DNA from: Maridesulfovibrio ferrireducens
Lineage (GTDB): Bacteria; Desulfobacterota; Desulfovibrionia; Desulfovibrionales; Desulfovibrionaceae
DNA: 64,000 nt
Direction of reading: 5' to 3'
Assembly (NCBI RefSeq): GCF_016342405.1
Contig: NZ_JAEINN010000003.1
Coordinates: forward strand, 307,404 to 371,403
The position numbers and the translations under genes were made by a program. The notes beneath the pieces were generated by a model. The model saw only the letters and a program-made list of their open reading frames with translations, had not been told where the DNA came from and searched no databases. Below, in pieces: positions 52,040 through 61,364 of this stretch (its first letter is position 1; every line of letters starts with the position of its first letter).

Positions 52040-54103
52040 ATGTCCCTATTCAAGGATGGGCGTTATGTCGCGCCCGGAAATATCGTAGAGTTTATGCACG
52101 GAAACCAGCCTCAGCTTGCATTTGTAATGGAAGAACAAGCTGGTAAACTAAAACTCTACACCATCAATAAAAGAGAAACTAAAATGCCTGCGGTCCGAGT
52201 TCTACCTTGGGTCGGGCCTCAATATTCTGCCGAGTCAACTCGTCAGGAAATGCTTGATTTGATGCTCAGTCATCAAGAAAAACGCGGTGAAATCCAAGCT
52301 GGACTCAATGTCATGGACATCTGGGACCTTGCGCAGGGAGAACTGGAAAAAGCCCCCCTGACATGGTTTGCAGGATTGTTATGGGAAGCTCCAGATGCTG
52401 ACCAGATATCTGCGATGGGACGCGCTATGCTTGCGGCCAAAACTCATTTCAAATTTCAGCCGCCTGAATTCATAATTTACACCGAAGACAAAGTTGAACA
52501 GCGCCTGAATCAACAATCGGAAGAGAAGCGGCAAGAAGAAGCAATGACAGCCGGTCAAGATCTTTTCAAAAAGATCTGGGTTGCACGGGAATCCGGCAGC
52601 AAAATTAATACAGACCAAATTCCGGTCATGTCCGATGAAACAGCTGATTATTTAAAATCGTTCCTGATTGATCGCATTGCAGGAGTTAACGATGAAAAAT
52701 CTCACAAAATGTGGATTGCATTAAAAAAAGGACTACCTGACCATCCTCATTTAGCCCTGCTGCTGGCTCAAGGCTGGGGAATTGTTTATCCACATCACAA
52801 TTTTCTGTTTAATGAAGCCGACTATTCACCGGACGACAGCTGGACCGCAGATCATACAGAAGAAATAGACAGACTGGTCACTGCTGTAGAAACAAAAGCT
52901 ACAGCCCCATACCCTCTGCCTATGCGAAGCATTGACGCGGCAACAACCCGCGACATTGACGATGCTTTTAATCTGAAAAAAAACAGCGATGGCGGCTACA
53001 CTCTTACGATAGCCCTTGCCCGTCCCTGCATGGACTGGAATTTCGGCGGCAAGCTTGACCTCGCAGTCCTTGACAGAGGAACCAGCATATATCTTCCCGA
53101 AGGAACCAGCCACATGCTTCCTGAAAAGCTCGGTATCGGTGCTTTCAGCTTATTTTCAGGAGAATTAAGACCTGCGCTGATTACCACTTTTGAGCTCGAT
53201 ACCTGCGGTGAGTTGATATCCATTTCTCCGAAAACCGGATGGGTAAAATTAACCGATAACAGCACATATGTAGCCGTTGAACAAATGCTTGAAGATGGCA
53301 CAGATGATGAGATGGCTTTAGCTTTCGAGCTGTCGGAAAAACTTATCACCCGCAGAATAAAAAACGGCGCGGTAGTAATCCGCAGACCCGAACCTGAAAT
53401 TTCGCTGACAGGATGGCCTGAAAAAGTTTCAGTAAGTATCAGTTCCAAAGATGATACAACACGAGCTGACCAGATTATAAGTGAATTTATGATTCTCGCA
53501 AATTCAGGACTGGGGAAATTCGCAGATGAACAGGGATTCCCGCTTCTTTATAGAACTCAGGATATAGCTCTGCCCTCTGATTCAAGCGGGATTGTAACCA
53601 AACCTCATGAAATTTTTCAGAGGGTCAGACAGATGGTTCCTCCGCAAATGGAGACCACTCCCAAAAAACACGCGACTCTTGCGGTTAAGGGGTACAGCCC
53701 TATTTCGTCTCCGCTTAGAAGATATGCGGATTTCATAAATATGGCTCAGCTTTGCCACTATTTACAAACAGAACAACCTCTCTGGACCAGCGATGAGCTT
53801 ACTACTCTGGCGGCAACACTTCAAACCAGACTGCAAGCGGTAATTAAAATTCAGAGATTCCGGCCTAGATATTGGAAACTTCTTTATCTCGCACAAAACA
53901 AAAAACAATGGCAGTCCGCGACAGTTGTTGATGACAACGGCCCGTTGACTTCTCTTGCAATGCCTGAGATTCAGATTAACGTAAGAGTTCCACGCCCCAT
54001 GCTTGGTGATAAACTTTACCCCGGACAATTATTTCAAATCAGATTCAACAAAATTGATCCGCTTACAAACGAGATCAGAGTTGTCGAAGCCCTGGAAGAA
54101 TAG
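52040..54103 (+). CDS. RNase II/RNB-family 3'-5' exoribonuclease
   Basis: 687 residues. N-terminal about 300 residues carry an OB-like start (GNIVEFMHGNQPQLAFVMEEQ) and a helical region; the RNB catalytic domain follows (about 295-590) with the metal-binding aspartates in RSIDAATTRDIDDAFNL and later YSPISSPLRRYADFINMAQL, the family signature, then a final beta-rich S1-like end. Degrades single-stranded RNA processively. It resembles the VacB/RNase II-like proteins of deltaproteobacteria more than E. coli RNase R, with no clear cold-shock pair. AAGGA before the ATG. Confidence 0.88.
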   Translation: MSLFKDGRYVAPGNIVEFMHGNQPQLAFVMEEQAGKLKLYTINKRETKMPAVRVLPWVGPQYSAESTRQEMLDLMLSHQEKRGEIQAGLNVMDIWDLAQGELEKAPLTWFAGLLWEAPDADQISAMGRAMLAAKTHFKFQPPEFIIYTEDKVEQRLNQQSEEKRQEEAMTAGQDLFKKIWVARESGSKINTDQIPVMSDETADYLKSFLIDRIAGVNDEKSHKMWIALKKGLPDHPHLALLLAQGWGIVYPHHNFLFNEADYSPDDSWTADHTEEIDRLVTAVETKATAPYPLPMRSIDAATTRDIDDAFNLKKNSDGGYTLTIALARPCMDWNFGGKLDLAVLDRGTSIYLPEGTSHMLPEKLGIGAFSLFSGELRPALITTFELDTCGELISISPKTGWVKLTDNSTYVAVEQMLEDGTDDEMALAFELSEKLITRRIKNGAVVIRRPEPEISLTGWPEKVSVSISSKDDTTRADQIISEFMILANSGLGKFADEQGFPLLYRTQDIALPSDSSGIVTKPHEIFQRVRQMVPPQMETTPKKHATLAVKGYSPISSPLRRYADFINMAQLCHYLQTEQPLWTSDELTTLAATLQTRLQAVIKIQRFRPRYWKLLYLAQNKKQWQSATVVDDNGPLTSLAMPEIQINVRVPRPMLGDKLYPGQLFQIRFNKIDPLTNEIRVVEALEE

Positions 54104-54139
54104 TTTTTTTTAACAAATAAGACTTAAAGGAGTTTGTCC

Positions 54140-54724
54140 ATGCTTTGGATCTTCTGGTTAGTATTCGCCTATTTTCTGGGATCACTCCCCTTCGGACTTT
54201 TTATTGCTAAAATCGGTTGTGGAATTGACCCACGCACAGAAGGAAGCAAAAACACAGGTGCTACAAATGTTGCACGACTATGTGGATTTAAATATGGAGT
54301 CGCGGCTCTGTTATTAGATATAGCTAAAGGATTTATCCCGGTCCTCATGGCTTCTCAATACAGTCATAACTGGATGTTTTTATCTCTGGTTGCACTCTCC
54401 GCAGTCCTCGGTCATGTATTTTCCATCTTTTTGGATATGCGCGGCGGCAAAGCGGTTGCAACAACAATTGGAGCTTTTCTAGTCCTTGCACCTGCTGCAA
54501 CTCTCTGGGCTGTAATTTTCTGTGTAGCTGTAATTATGCTGTCAGGATATGTATCAATGGGATCATTGACTCTTGCAGTTGCTCTACCTGTTCTGGCTTT
54601 GTTTACCGGAAGCTTCGGAGCGGTCCTTCTAGGATGTGTTTTAACAATAATTCTGTTCTGGACACATAGAGAAAACATTCGGCGCCTTGCAACAGGCGAT
54701 GAAAATTCATGGAAGAAAAAATAA
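54140..54724 (+). CDS. plsY: Acyl-phosphate:glycerol-3-phosphate acyltransferase
   Basis: 194 residues from the ATG at 54140, seven bases after AAGGAG. Integral membrane protein with five helices and the three PlsY motifs: YFLGSLPFGLFIAKI (about 10-24), GSKNTGATNVAR (about 37-48) and GHVFSIFLDMRGGKAVATTIG (about 92-112). Makes lysophosphatidate from glycerol-3-phosphate and acyl phosphate. Probably cotranscribed with the RNase gene; a strong terminator follows. Confidence 0.95.
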   Translation: MLWIFWLVFAYFLGSLPFGLFIAKIGCGIDPRTEGSKNTGATNVARLCGFKYGVAALLLDIAKGFIPVLMASQYSHNWMFLSLVALSAVLGHVFSIFLDMRGGKAVATTIGAFLVLAPAATLWAVIFCVAVIMLSGYVSMGSLTLAVALPVLALFTGSFGAVLLGCVLTIILFWTHRENIRRLATGDENSWKKK

Positions 54725-54772
54725 CCTGAAATTATTCCAGACAAAAAAAGTCGATAAGTCACTAAAAATTTA

Positions 54773-54816
54773 AAGCCCGAAATCATCCACTATTGATGAC
54801 GAATGATTTCGGGCTT
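54773..54816 (+). terminator. Terminator between plsY and the HD-GYP gene
   Basis: A 14-bp perfect stem (AAGCCCGAAATCAT with ATGATTTCGGGCTT) and long loop, T-rich on both sides, so probably shared by the two convergent genes. Confidence 0.85.
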
Positions 54817-54852
54817 CTTCTTTGCTGTTTTTACTTAAAAAATAATATAAAA

Positions 54853-56427
54853 TTAATCTTTATATTTTTCTTGAATAGCCAAAACAAATTCCAACTTTTC
54901 AAAAAAGACATCAACCAAAGCAGGATCAAACATAATCTCCCGATTCTTTTTAATAAATTCGAGAGCCTTGTCCACATCCCATGGTTCTTTATATGTACGG
55001 CGACTACAAAGAGCATCAAATACATCGGTTATGCAGGTTATTCTTCCGGCAATATCAATATTTTCCGCTTTAAGCCCTCTGGGATAACCGGAACCGTTCC
55101 AATATTCATGGTGCTGATACGCAATAATCGCTGCCGTCTTTAAAAGCTTCCTGTTGCTTGCGGCCAATATTTTATACCCTATGTCGGTATGAGTCTTCAC
55201 AATCTCAAATTCTTCAGGTGTAAGTTTACCGGGTTTTAATAAAATAGAATCCGGTATCCCGATTTTGCCGACATCGTGCATAGGTGAAGCATAATACAAT
55301 TCATCTACATATTCAGAATCAAGTGCAAGGGCAGCTCCTAAAATTTTAGTCATCTCTGAAACGCGTACAACGTGACAAGCTGTCTCTTTTGAGCGGTTTT
55401 CAACAACCTCTCCAAGCATACGCACAATCTCTTTCTGAGTATCCAGTATTTCCTGATTCAAATAAATATTATCGAAAGCTACGCCGACATTATCGGAATA
55501 AATTCGCAATAAATCTTCATCCTGCTCACTGTGCTTTACACCGCAACCTTCAACATACAACAAATGTGAACCATACTGCCGTGTAGGAAGATAGCCGACA
55601 TAGTCGTCACCGATAAAACGGCCATGACCGATACAACATATTTTATCAAATTTTTTCTTAGTATCATCTGATATTTCCTGACAATTTTCCACAATATCAT
55701 GACACTCCGCATATCGACCGGTTGAAGCTATTATACGCATATTTTCCGAATCAGAACTGGAAACAGCCATACCGCTTCCTTCCATATATACAGAGTCACG
55801 AAGACCCAGAAGTGAAATAACCTGTGTAAGCACGCCCTGAGCAAGACGGCTTATGGATTGCTGCTGAAAAAGACTTCCTGAAGCTTCAATTATATACTTC
55901 AAACCTTTTCTATTCTGATCAATTACAAGTATATCTCTATAGGAACGCAAGGCGGAGAGCACAGAAGTAAAAAGACGCTGGGCTGTAAGTTCCCCTTTAT
56001 GCTTATAGTCATTAATATCATATTCGATAATAACTTTACGCTCAGGAGCTTGCCCCGGTTGTCCGGTCCGAAGAATTATGCGGACCATTTTATTTTTCAT
56101 TTCTTCCCGGATTATCCGGGCAACATCAAGTCCCGCATGAGTAGTTTCCATCACAACATCGAGAAGAATAACTGCGATATCGGACTGCTCGCGCATTATT
56201 TGCAAAGCTTCATCACCAGTATAGGCACTTATAAATTCAAGCTGTCCACCTTCAAAAGTAACATCATCAAGAACAAGACGTGTGGTGCTGTGCACATCCT
56301 CTTCATCGTCAACAATAAGTATTTTCCACTTTCTACCGTGATCACAAAAATGGTCACAACGTTCTTCAGCTGATTCTTCCGCAAAAAGAAGTTCATCATT
56401 ATCAACAGAACCTTTGCCAACAACCAT
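54853..56427 (-). CDS. Response regulator REC-DUF3369-HD-GYP, cyclic-di-GMP phosphodiesterase
   Basis: 524 residues. Receiver at about 33-155 (ILIVDDEEDVHSTTRLVL; acceptor in VILLDVVMETTHAG; a long insertion RIILRTGQPGQAPERKVI), DUF3369 about 165-330, and HD-GYP about 340-510 with SPMHDVGKIGIPD, HTDIGYKIL and YQHHEYWNGSGYPRGL, all metal-binding residues intact. It should hydrolyse cyclic-di-GMP or a related dinucleotide when phosphorylated. It follows a histidine kinase of the same N-terminal design by 31 bases on the same strand, so the two form one operon. Confidence 0.94.
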   Translation of the reverse strand: MVVGKGSVDNDELLFAEESAEERCDHFCDHGRKWKILIVDDEEDVHSTTRLVLDDVTFEGGQLEFISAYTGDEALQIMREQSDIAVILLDVVMETTHAGLDVARIIREEMKNKMVRIILRTGQPGQAPERKVIIEYDINDYKHKGELTAQRLFTSVLSALRSYRDILVIDQNRKGLKYIIEASGSLFQQQSISRLAQGVLTQVISLLGLRDSVYMEGSGMAVSSSDSENMRIIASTGRYAECHDIVENCQEISDDTKKKFDKICCIGHGRFIGDDYVGYLPTRQYGSHLLYVEGCGVKHSEQDEDLLRIYSDNVGVAFDNIYLNQEILDTQKEIVRMLGEVVENRSKETACHVVRVSEMTKILGAALALDSEYVDELYYASPMHDVGKIGIPDSILLKPGKLTPEEFEIVKTHTDIGYKILAASNRKLLKTAAIIAYQHHEYWNGSGYPRGLKAENIDIAGRITCITDVFDALCSRRTYKEPWDVDKALEFIKKNREIMFDPALVDVFFEKLEFVLAIQEKYKD

Positions 56428-56458
56428 TGCAACCTCACTTATGACTTATCTGACTAAA

Positions 56459-57613
56459 TCAAATAGGAATTATCAACGTAAAAACAGCCCCGTTACGACC
56501 TTCCTTTGAATAATCCAAAATCCAGTTATAACCGTCAATAACTCTCCTGACGATGCTTAACCCCATACCTACCGCTTCAGGTCTCTTGGTAAAAAAAGGA
56601 TCATAAATATATGGAAGATCCGCATCATCAATTCCTGAACCGTTATCGATAACTTTTATCTGACACAATTCAGAATCAACCTGAACGCTAAGCTCGACCC
56701 GAGGTGAAGACTCATCACTGAATATAACAGCATTCTTCATCAATTCTTCAATAGCCTTCTTAAAAAGGTCTGGCCTTCCATCTATAACAGCATGCTTCAG
56801 ACTGATATCAAACTCGACATTCTTATCAAGGTTTGCTGCAAATTTTTTAATCTCAATAACAACTTCTTCCAGAAGCGGAAAAATTTCAGAATTTTGATGA
56901 TCGCAATTATCAATGGAAGCATAATCGGAAACACTACCGACAACTTCTTCCAGTCTGCCGGATTCCTCAGAAATAGTTTCCAGATACTTTGCGATGTCAG
57001 ACTCTTGATCAAGTTTACGCGTTGCCAAATTGGCAAAACCGGTAATTGTCATTGTTCTATTTCTGATCTGATGCGCAACAGACATTGCGAGCTGGGCAAG
57101 ACTAACGCGGTTTTGCTCAATCTTGCGTAAATCCCTATAGGACCTCAAAGCAGTCGTAATAGAAGTTGTCAGCCGTTGTGATGTAAGTTCAGCTTTCTGC
57201 CAGTAATCGTTGATATCAAGTTCAGTAATAACTTTATGCTCCGGCGCAACTCCCGGCTGTCCTGTTCTTAAAATTATTCTTACAAACTGATTATTTACAA
57301 AAGTCCTTATGCGTCTGGCAACATCAAGACCGGCAGTACTCGTCTCCATTACAACATCTAAAAGGACTACAGCTATATCATGATCTTTTTTAAGAATATT
57401 TAAAGACTCTTCCCCTGTAAAAGCACTAATAAATTCAAGCTTACGCCCCTCGAAAGAATAATCCCCAAGTACCATTTGAGTCATAGTGTGAATATCCGGC
57501 TCATCATCAACAACAAGGACACGCCAAGGCTTCGCCTTTTTGACCGGACGTTCTTCAACCTCTTCTCCCGTAAAAAGAAGCTCGTCATCAGCAAATAACT
57601 CAGTATCCTGCAT
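56459..57613 (-). CDS. Receiver-histidine kinase with N-terminal REC domain like its neighbour
   Basis: 384 residues from the ATG at 57613 (GAGG six bases upstream). Receiver (VLVVDDEPDIHTMTQMVL; VVLLDVVMETSTAGLDVARR), the same RIILRTGQPGVAPEHKVI stretch as the HD-GYP partner, then a HisKA-type segment with SVAHQIRNRTMTITGFANLA (His near 188) and HATPase with ELMKNAVIFSDESS, VIDNGSGIDD and GMGLSIVRRVIDG. No membrane segment or sensor beyond the receiver, so it is a cytosolic relay kinase controlled by phosphorylation. Likely donates phosphate to the HD-GYP regulator. Confidence 0.9.
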   Translation of the reverse strand: MQDTELFADDELLFTGEEVEERPVKKAKPWRVLVVDDEPDIHTMTQMVLGDYSFEGRKLEFISAFTGEESLNILKKDHDIAVVLLDVVMETSTAGLDVARRIRTFVNNQFVRIILRTGQPGVAPEHKVITELDINDYWQKAELTSQRLTTSITTALRSYRDLRKIEQNRVSLAQLAMSVAHQIRNRTMTITGFANLATRKLDQESDIAKYLETISEESGRLEEVVGSVSDYASIDNCDHQNSEIFPLLEEVVIEIKKFAANLDKNVEFDISLKHAVIDGRPDLFKKAIEELMKNAVIFSDESSPRVELSVQVDSELCQIKVIDNGSGIDDADLPYIYDPFFTKRPEAVGMGLSIVRRVIDGYNWILDYSKEGRNGAVFTLIIPI

Positions 57614-57837
57614 CCTGAACCTCATAAGACAACAACTGCATTTTTTCCCACCGTTCTTATAAGATAACTCACTTCACACTAAATTTAAATATTTTGTTGC
57701 AAAAATAACAAGATTTAATATTTAAAAATTTTACCTGTCGTCACAGACTATTTCATATGTACAAACTGATTTACCTTGTAAATACAAACCATATCCACTA
57801 AGGTCCCAAAAGTTAATCTCCCTGAAGGATGAACCAA

Positions 57838-58065
57838 ATGGAAATGCTAATAATTCTTATTGCTCTCATAATTTTCGCTTTCATTGTCTACTCTGTTTAT
57901 GCGGGACGTACTGCAAAATACTCTCAGAGAAAAAGAGCTTTTGAACTTAAAGAAGCACACATGAACAGATCAATGGATCGCTTAAGATCTGAGATATCTT
58001 TAATTGAAGATGAAATCAAAAAAACAGAATTTCAAATAACTGAATCTTTTGATGACATTAAGTAA
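57838..58065 (+). CDS. Small membrane-anchored coiled-coil protein
   Basis: 75 residues from the ATG at 57838 (AAGGA eight bases upstream; an ATG three codons earlier is too close to that site). One N-terminal helix (MLIILIALIIFAFIVYSVYAG) followed by a charged helical region with heptad pattern (DRLRSEISLIEDEIKKTEFQI). It looks PspB-like in architecture, but I cannot assign it to the Psp family from sequence. The next gene has the same membrane-coil design, 38 bases on, suggesting a pair. Confidence 0.6.
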   Translation: MEMLIILIALIIFAFIVYSVYAGRTAKYSQRKRAFELKEAHMNRSMDRLRSEISLIEDEIKKTEFQITESFDDIK

Positions 58066-58103
58066 GTTGTCTGCACCCAAAAAGTCTTAGCACGGTACCC
58101 ATC

Positions 58104-58523
58104 ATGATGATTATAACCGCAATACTTCTTGTTCTAGCTACAATAGTTACAATATTTCTATGTAAAACTGTTGCTGCTAATTTCGATAAAAGAAATGAAA
58201 TTTTAGTTGAAAAAGAAAAAAAATTATATTCTGAACAAGAAGAACTTAGAAAAAAAAGACGAAATATCAAAAGACAACTGGCAGAATTGAAAAAAAGTGC
58301 TAAAGAAGTTAAATCAGATGAAAAAGAACCTTCTAATACACCAACATCATTAAATTTAAAAGACTGGCTTGAAAAAAGACAATCTTTAGATTCCAACCAA
58401 TATTCAACAGCATCACAATTTGCAGATGAAAAAAACATGAACCTTTTATCTGCAATGCTGACTCTGAACATAATAAGTGTAGAAACTTATGAAGAAGCTA
58501 AAAAACTAAAATTAAAAGCTTAA
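58104..58523 (+). CDS. Membrane-anchored coiled-coil protein
   Basis: 139 residues: helix MMIITAILLVLATIVTIFLCK (1-21), a very charged coiled coil (about 30-72; EKEKKLYSEQEELRKKRRNIK), a Ser/Thr/Pro linker, and a small C-terminal helical part (NMNLLSAMLTLNIISVETYEEAKKLKL, about 110-139). No ribosome site is visible before the ATG; translation may depend on the upstream small gene. Function unknown. A strong terminator follows. Confidence 0.6.
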   Translation: MMIITAILLVLATIVTIFLCKTVAANFDKRNEILVEKEKKLYSEQEELRKKRRNIKRQLAELKKSAKEVKSDEKEPSNTPTSLNLKDWLEKRQSLDSNQYSTASQFADEKNMNLLSAMLTLNIISVETYEEAKKLKLKA

Positions 58524-58545
58524 CTTTTCTTAATAAATCACAATT

Positions 58546-58583
58546 AAAACGTCCGCATCAGATAACCCTGATGCGGACGTTTT
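58546..58583 (+). terminator. Bidirectional terminator after the coiled-coil pair
   Basis: AAAACGTCCGCATCAG pairs perfectly with CTGATGCGGACGTTTT; 6-base loop. Between two convergent genes. Confidence 0.92.
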
Positions 58584-58596
58584 TAATTATCAGCCT

Positions 58597-59052
58597 TTAA
58601 TTTCTTTGATCTCTTAAATAATGTTCACGTATCTCAATTCTCACTCCATGCAGAGTCAAACTGATATCCCACAAAAATAACATCAAAGAACTGATGAGAC
58701 TGACTATGCAGAGCGCAAAGCATATCTTAATTACCAAACCTATTCCAAGCTCGAAAAGAAAAGTAGAAAACAACATCAAAATAACAAGACTGACAAAAAA
58801 TATACTAATGACGCACATAGCAATTGCGCTTCGTAATATTCTACACCTTTTATAAAGAATTTTAAGTTCACGATGAAGATAATCAACCTCTACATCAGAA
58901 TGACTATTTAAAAGTAGAAGAATTTTTCTAATTTGATCCAATGGGCGAGCCAAACGATTAGTCATGGACAATAAAATTAAACCCACACCGGAAATCAAAA
59001 TAACCGGAGCAATCGACCCCTGCATAATACGTATTAACTCTGAAGTATCCAT
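58597..59052 (-). CDS. DUF2721 membrane protein
   Basis: 151 residues from the ATG at 59052. Three membrane helices (SIAPVILISGVGLILLSM; IAMCVISIFFVSLVILMLFS; IKICFALCIVSLISSLMLFLW) and the DUF2721 signature SMTNRLARPLDQIR near residue 30-43. Function unknown across the family. GAGG lies close to the start. It converges on the coiled-coil pair and shares their terminator. Confidence 0.85.
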   Translation of the reverse strand: MDTSELIRIMQGSIAPVILISGVGLILLSMTNRLARPLDQIRKILLLLNSHSDVEVDYLHRELKILYKRCRILRSAIAMCVISIFFVSLVILMLFSTFLFELGIGLVIKICFALCIVSLISSLMLFLWDISLTLHGVRIEIREHYLRDQRN

Positions 59053-59172
59053 AGACCTCAAACCTCACAAGTTAATTAATCTAATTATAAAAATTTACTT
59101 ACCCCACCGCCTTGATTTGTTCAACCGGCTCAAAAACTTTTTAATCAGTACTTATTCTCTGCTCAAAAAAAA

Positions 59173-59202
59173 CAAAGCCGGCTTTTATAAAAGCCGGCTT
59201 TG
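59173..59202 (-). terminator. Terminator of the CBS-domain gene
   Basis: A 14-bp perfect stem (CAAAGCCGGCTTTT with AAAAGCCGGCTTTG), 2-base loop, eight A before it giving T8 on the minus strand. Confidence 0.92.
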
Positions 59203-59225
59203 TTAAACATCTTAAATCGTAAACA

Positions 59226-59906
59226 TTAAAATTCAGTTTTAAAGGTTTCACCTTTATGCACATGATACTTTAACCCGTAATTTTTTTTTAGGTGTGTGAC
59301 TAACGAATCAATTGTCCCGTCATCAAGCCGTTGAACCCAAACAAAAACTCTTCTAAGCCCGTGCTCAACTCCTTCATAAGATGTAAACACGGTTGAAAGT
59401 CTAACGCCTCTTGCCCACAAGTCACTCAGCAATTCTTCCAGAGCGGGAGCTGAATCTTCCAACAAAAATGCGAATTGTGAACTTCCGCGATTTACCCCGG
59501 TAACAGTTGTCAAAAATCTATAAATATCAACATCGGTAATAATACCGACAAGCCCGAACTCGTCGACAACCGGCAGTCCTCCGATTTTATTTTCAAGCAG
59601 AGTTTCGGCTGCGATTTCCATACATGTATCAGGAGCAACAATGAATGGATCATGAGTCATTATGTCTTTAATCTTAAGCCCCTTCAAACCAACACTTTTA
59701 ACAGAAGCTCCGTCTCCTGCCAGATACTTTGAAGGCATAGCATCACGGATATCTCTATCTGAAACTATCCCGATAACAAGACCGGAAGCTTCAGTTACAG
59801 GTATTTGCCTAATCCCGGCTTCTCGCATCATTTCAACTGCGTCACTTATAGGCGCACCAGGAAAGAGGGTTAAAACCTCTTCCGTCATCCAATCCCCTAC
59901 TAGCAT
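59226..59906 (-). CDS. CBS-pair protein with C-terminal ACT-like domain
   Basis: 226 residues. Two CBS motifs: MTEEVLTLFPGAPISDAVEMM...IVSDRDIRDA (about 7-56) and IMTHDPFIVAPDTCMEIAAETL...IITDVDIYRFL (about 82-132); then an ACT-like region (about 140-215; SAPALEELLSDLWARGVRLSTVFTSYE). Such AcuB-type proteins bind adenine nucleotides and regulate partners, in some bacteria acetate metabolism. AGGAG six bases before the ATG. Single gene. Confidence 0.88.
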   Translation of the reverse strand: MLVGDWMTEEVLTLFPGAPISDAVEMMREAGIRQIPVTEASGLVIGIVSDRDIRDAMPSKYLAGDGASVKSVGLKGLKIKDIMTHDPFIVAPDTCMEIAAETLLENKIGGLPVVDEFGLVGIITDVDIYRFLTTVTGVNRGSSQFAFLLEDSAPALEELLSDLWARGVRLSTVFTSYEGVEHGLRRVFVWVQRLDDGTIDSLVTHLKKNYGLKYHVHKGETFKTEF

Positions 59907-60007
59907 ATGTAACTCCTAAAAATTCATTACCCTCAAACTTGATAAATACTCTTCCTAAGCGACTAAAAAGTCAAAAAAAACAGCTCTTAATCTTTATTAC
60001 TCCGGAA

Positions 60008-60760
60008 TTATAAAACTTCCCCCGAAGCAAATAAAACTTCATAAGAAACTCTTATTCCCTGATCTCCACCATATAAATTTTCATACTCTTTAACAAAACG
60101 TAAATATTTTTCCTTCCCCCAGGAAATATTCCCGCTTGAAGCCACTGCTCCAGTCATTTTATGATTTTTTAAAAAACCCGCGACAGAAGGAAAATAGACT
60201 TCGTGCCGCTGGTTATTGAAGTTTACCCGGACATTTGAAATTCCCGAAAGAACATCTATATAAAATTTAGAATCTTTCAAATCCTTAACCGACCCGAACC
60301 CTGTTCTTGAACTGACATCTGCAAGCTCACAAAGCGTTCCCTTAACAAAAATCGCAATTGTAAACTTCCCTCCCCGTTTCAACATTTTAAAACTTTCAGG
60401 AATAGATTCTTCAGGATTTGCATACCACTGCATTGCGGATGAACTGACAAGCAAATCAAACTGCCCTTCTTTGAAAGGAATATTTTCACCGTCAGCCGCA
60501 ACCAATAATGGCACGGACAATTCTTTCTGTTCCATCAGCATGGGGTGAACTAAATCCAGCGAAACATAGTTATCATATGTAATTCGTTTTTCCAGTTCGT
60601 TGAATAAAAAACCTACCCCCGAACCGACATCCAACACCTTTTTATAGTGTCCCTTCGGGCAATACTGAGCGCATTGAAAAGCAACCTTCTTTTGAACAGA
60701 TGCAGCATCACTATAACAGGTCGCGGCTTTACCGAAACATTGTCGAATCCTCTTTTTCAC
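60008..60760 (-). CDS. bioC: Malonyl-ACP O-methyltransferase
   Basis: 250-residue SAM-dependent methyltransferase: N-terminal RIRQCFGKAATCYSDAASVQK is typical of BioC, motif I KVLDVGSGVGFL (about 41-52), then VAADGENIPFKEGQFDLLVSSSAMQW. It methylates malonyl-ACP so that the fatty-acid machinery can build the pimeloyl chain of biotin. GTG start four bases after the hydrolase stop. Third gene of bioF-hydrolase-bioC; the bioC assignment rests on family features plus this context. Confidence 0.88.
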   Translation of the reverse strand: MKKRIRQCFGKAATCYSDAASVQKKVAFQCAQYCPKGHYKKVLDVGSGVGFLFNELEKRITYDNYVSLDLVHPMLMEQKELSVPLLVAADGENIPFKEGQFDLLVSSSAMQWYANPEESIPESFKMLKRGGKFTIAIFVKGTLCELADVSSRTGFGSVKDLKDSKFYIDVLSGISNVRVNFNNQRHEVYFPSVAGFLKNHKMTGAVASSGNISWGKEKYLRFVKEYENLYGGDQGIRVSYEVLFASGEVL

Positions 60761-60764
60761 GCTC

Positions 60765-61364
60765 TTAAAGCCCCTTAATCAAATTTATTATTTCATTTTC
60801 AGAAATTTTATGACCACTTTCTAATCGCAAAATATTCGCCCGCGGGACTAACTTCACAACGGACTCAAAAGCGGATTCTCTAACTATTTTATCGTTATCC
60901 CCATGCACCAAAGTCAAATTCACCAAAGAAAGATCTTCTTCAAAACTGATACGGGAAGCAATAAGATATTCCAATCCTTCCACCAGCGCATCCACCTGAA
61001 GTGCATTAAAAGGGATTTCTATATTTTCACCGCAATTTTTATGAAAAGAAGTGACTACAATAGCTGGTTTTTTACGCAACCCGGAAATCATACGTCTAAG
61101 CGTTCTTTCAGGAAAAGAATCAGTAAATGACAAAAAAGGGGCGATTAAAACAACTTGATCATACCTTGAAAATAAATGGCGGCATTCCTTCAATAAAACA
61201 TGCGCCCCTGTAGACCATCCCACAAGTATTTTTCCACCCGTAAGGTAATCAGACAATTCTGCAGGACTGAAATCTATAAAAGGTATTAAAAAGTCCCCTG
61301 ATTCAGCAAAGACAGGATATTGCTCTTTTGCGGTTGCCCATCCGCCAATGAAGACAGAGCTCAC
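60765..61364 (-). CDS. Alpha/beta hydrolase, candidate pimeloyl-ACP methyl esterase
   Basis: 199 residues. A complete alpha/beta hydrolase triad is visible: nucleophile GWSTGAHVL (Ser near 51), Asp in LVHGDNDKIV (about 155-164), and His in RLESGHKIS (about 181-189). N-terminal FIGGWAT gives the oxyanion loop. GTG start shares one base with the bioF stop. In biotin synthesis an esterase must remove the methyl group placed by BioC; BioH, BioG, BioK, BioJ and BioV are known solutions. This one is short like BioG but I cannot place it with certainty. Confidence 0.82.
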   Translation of the reverse strand: MSSVFIGGWATAKEQYPVFAESGDFLIPFIDFSPAELSDYLTGGKILVGWSTGAHVLLKECRHLFSRYDQVVLIAPFLSFTDSFPERTLRRMISGLRKKPAIVVTSFHKNCGENIEIPFNALQVDALVEGLEYLIASRISFEEDLSLVNLTLVHGDNDKIVRESAFESVVKLVPRANILRLESGHKISENEIINLIKGL

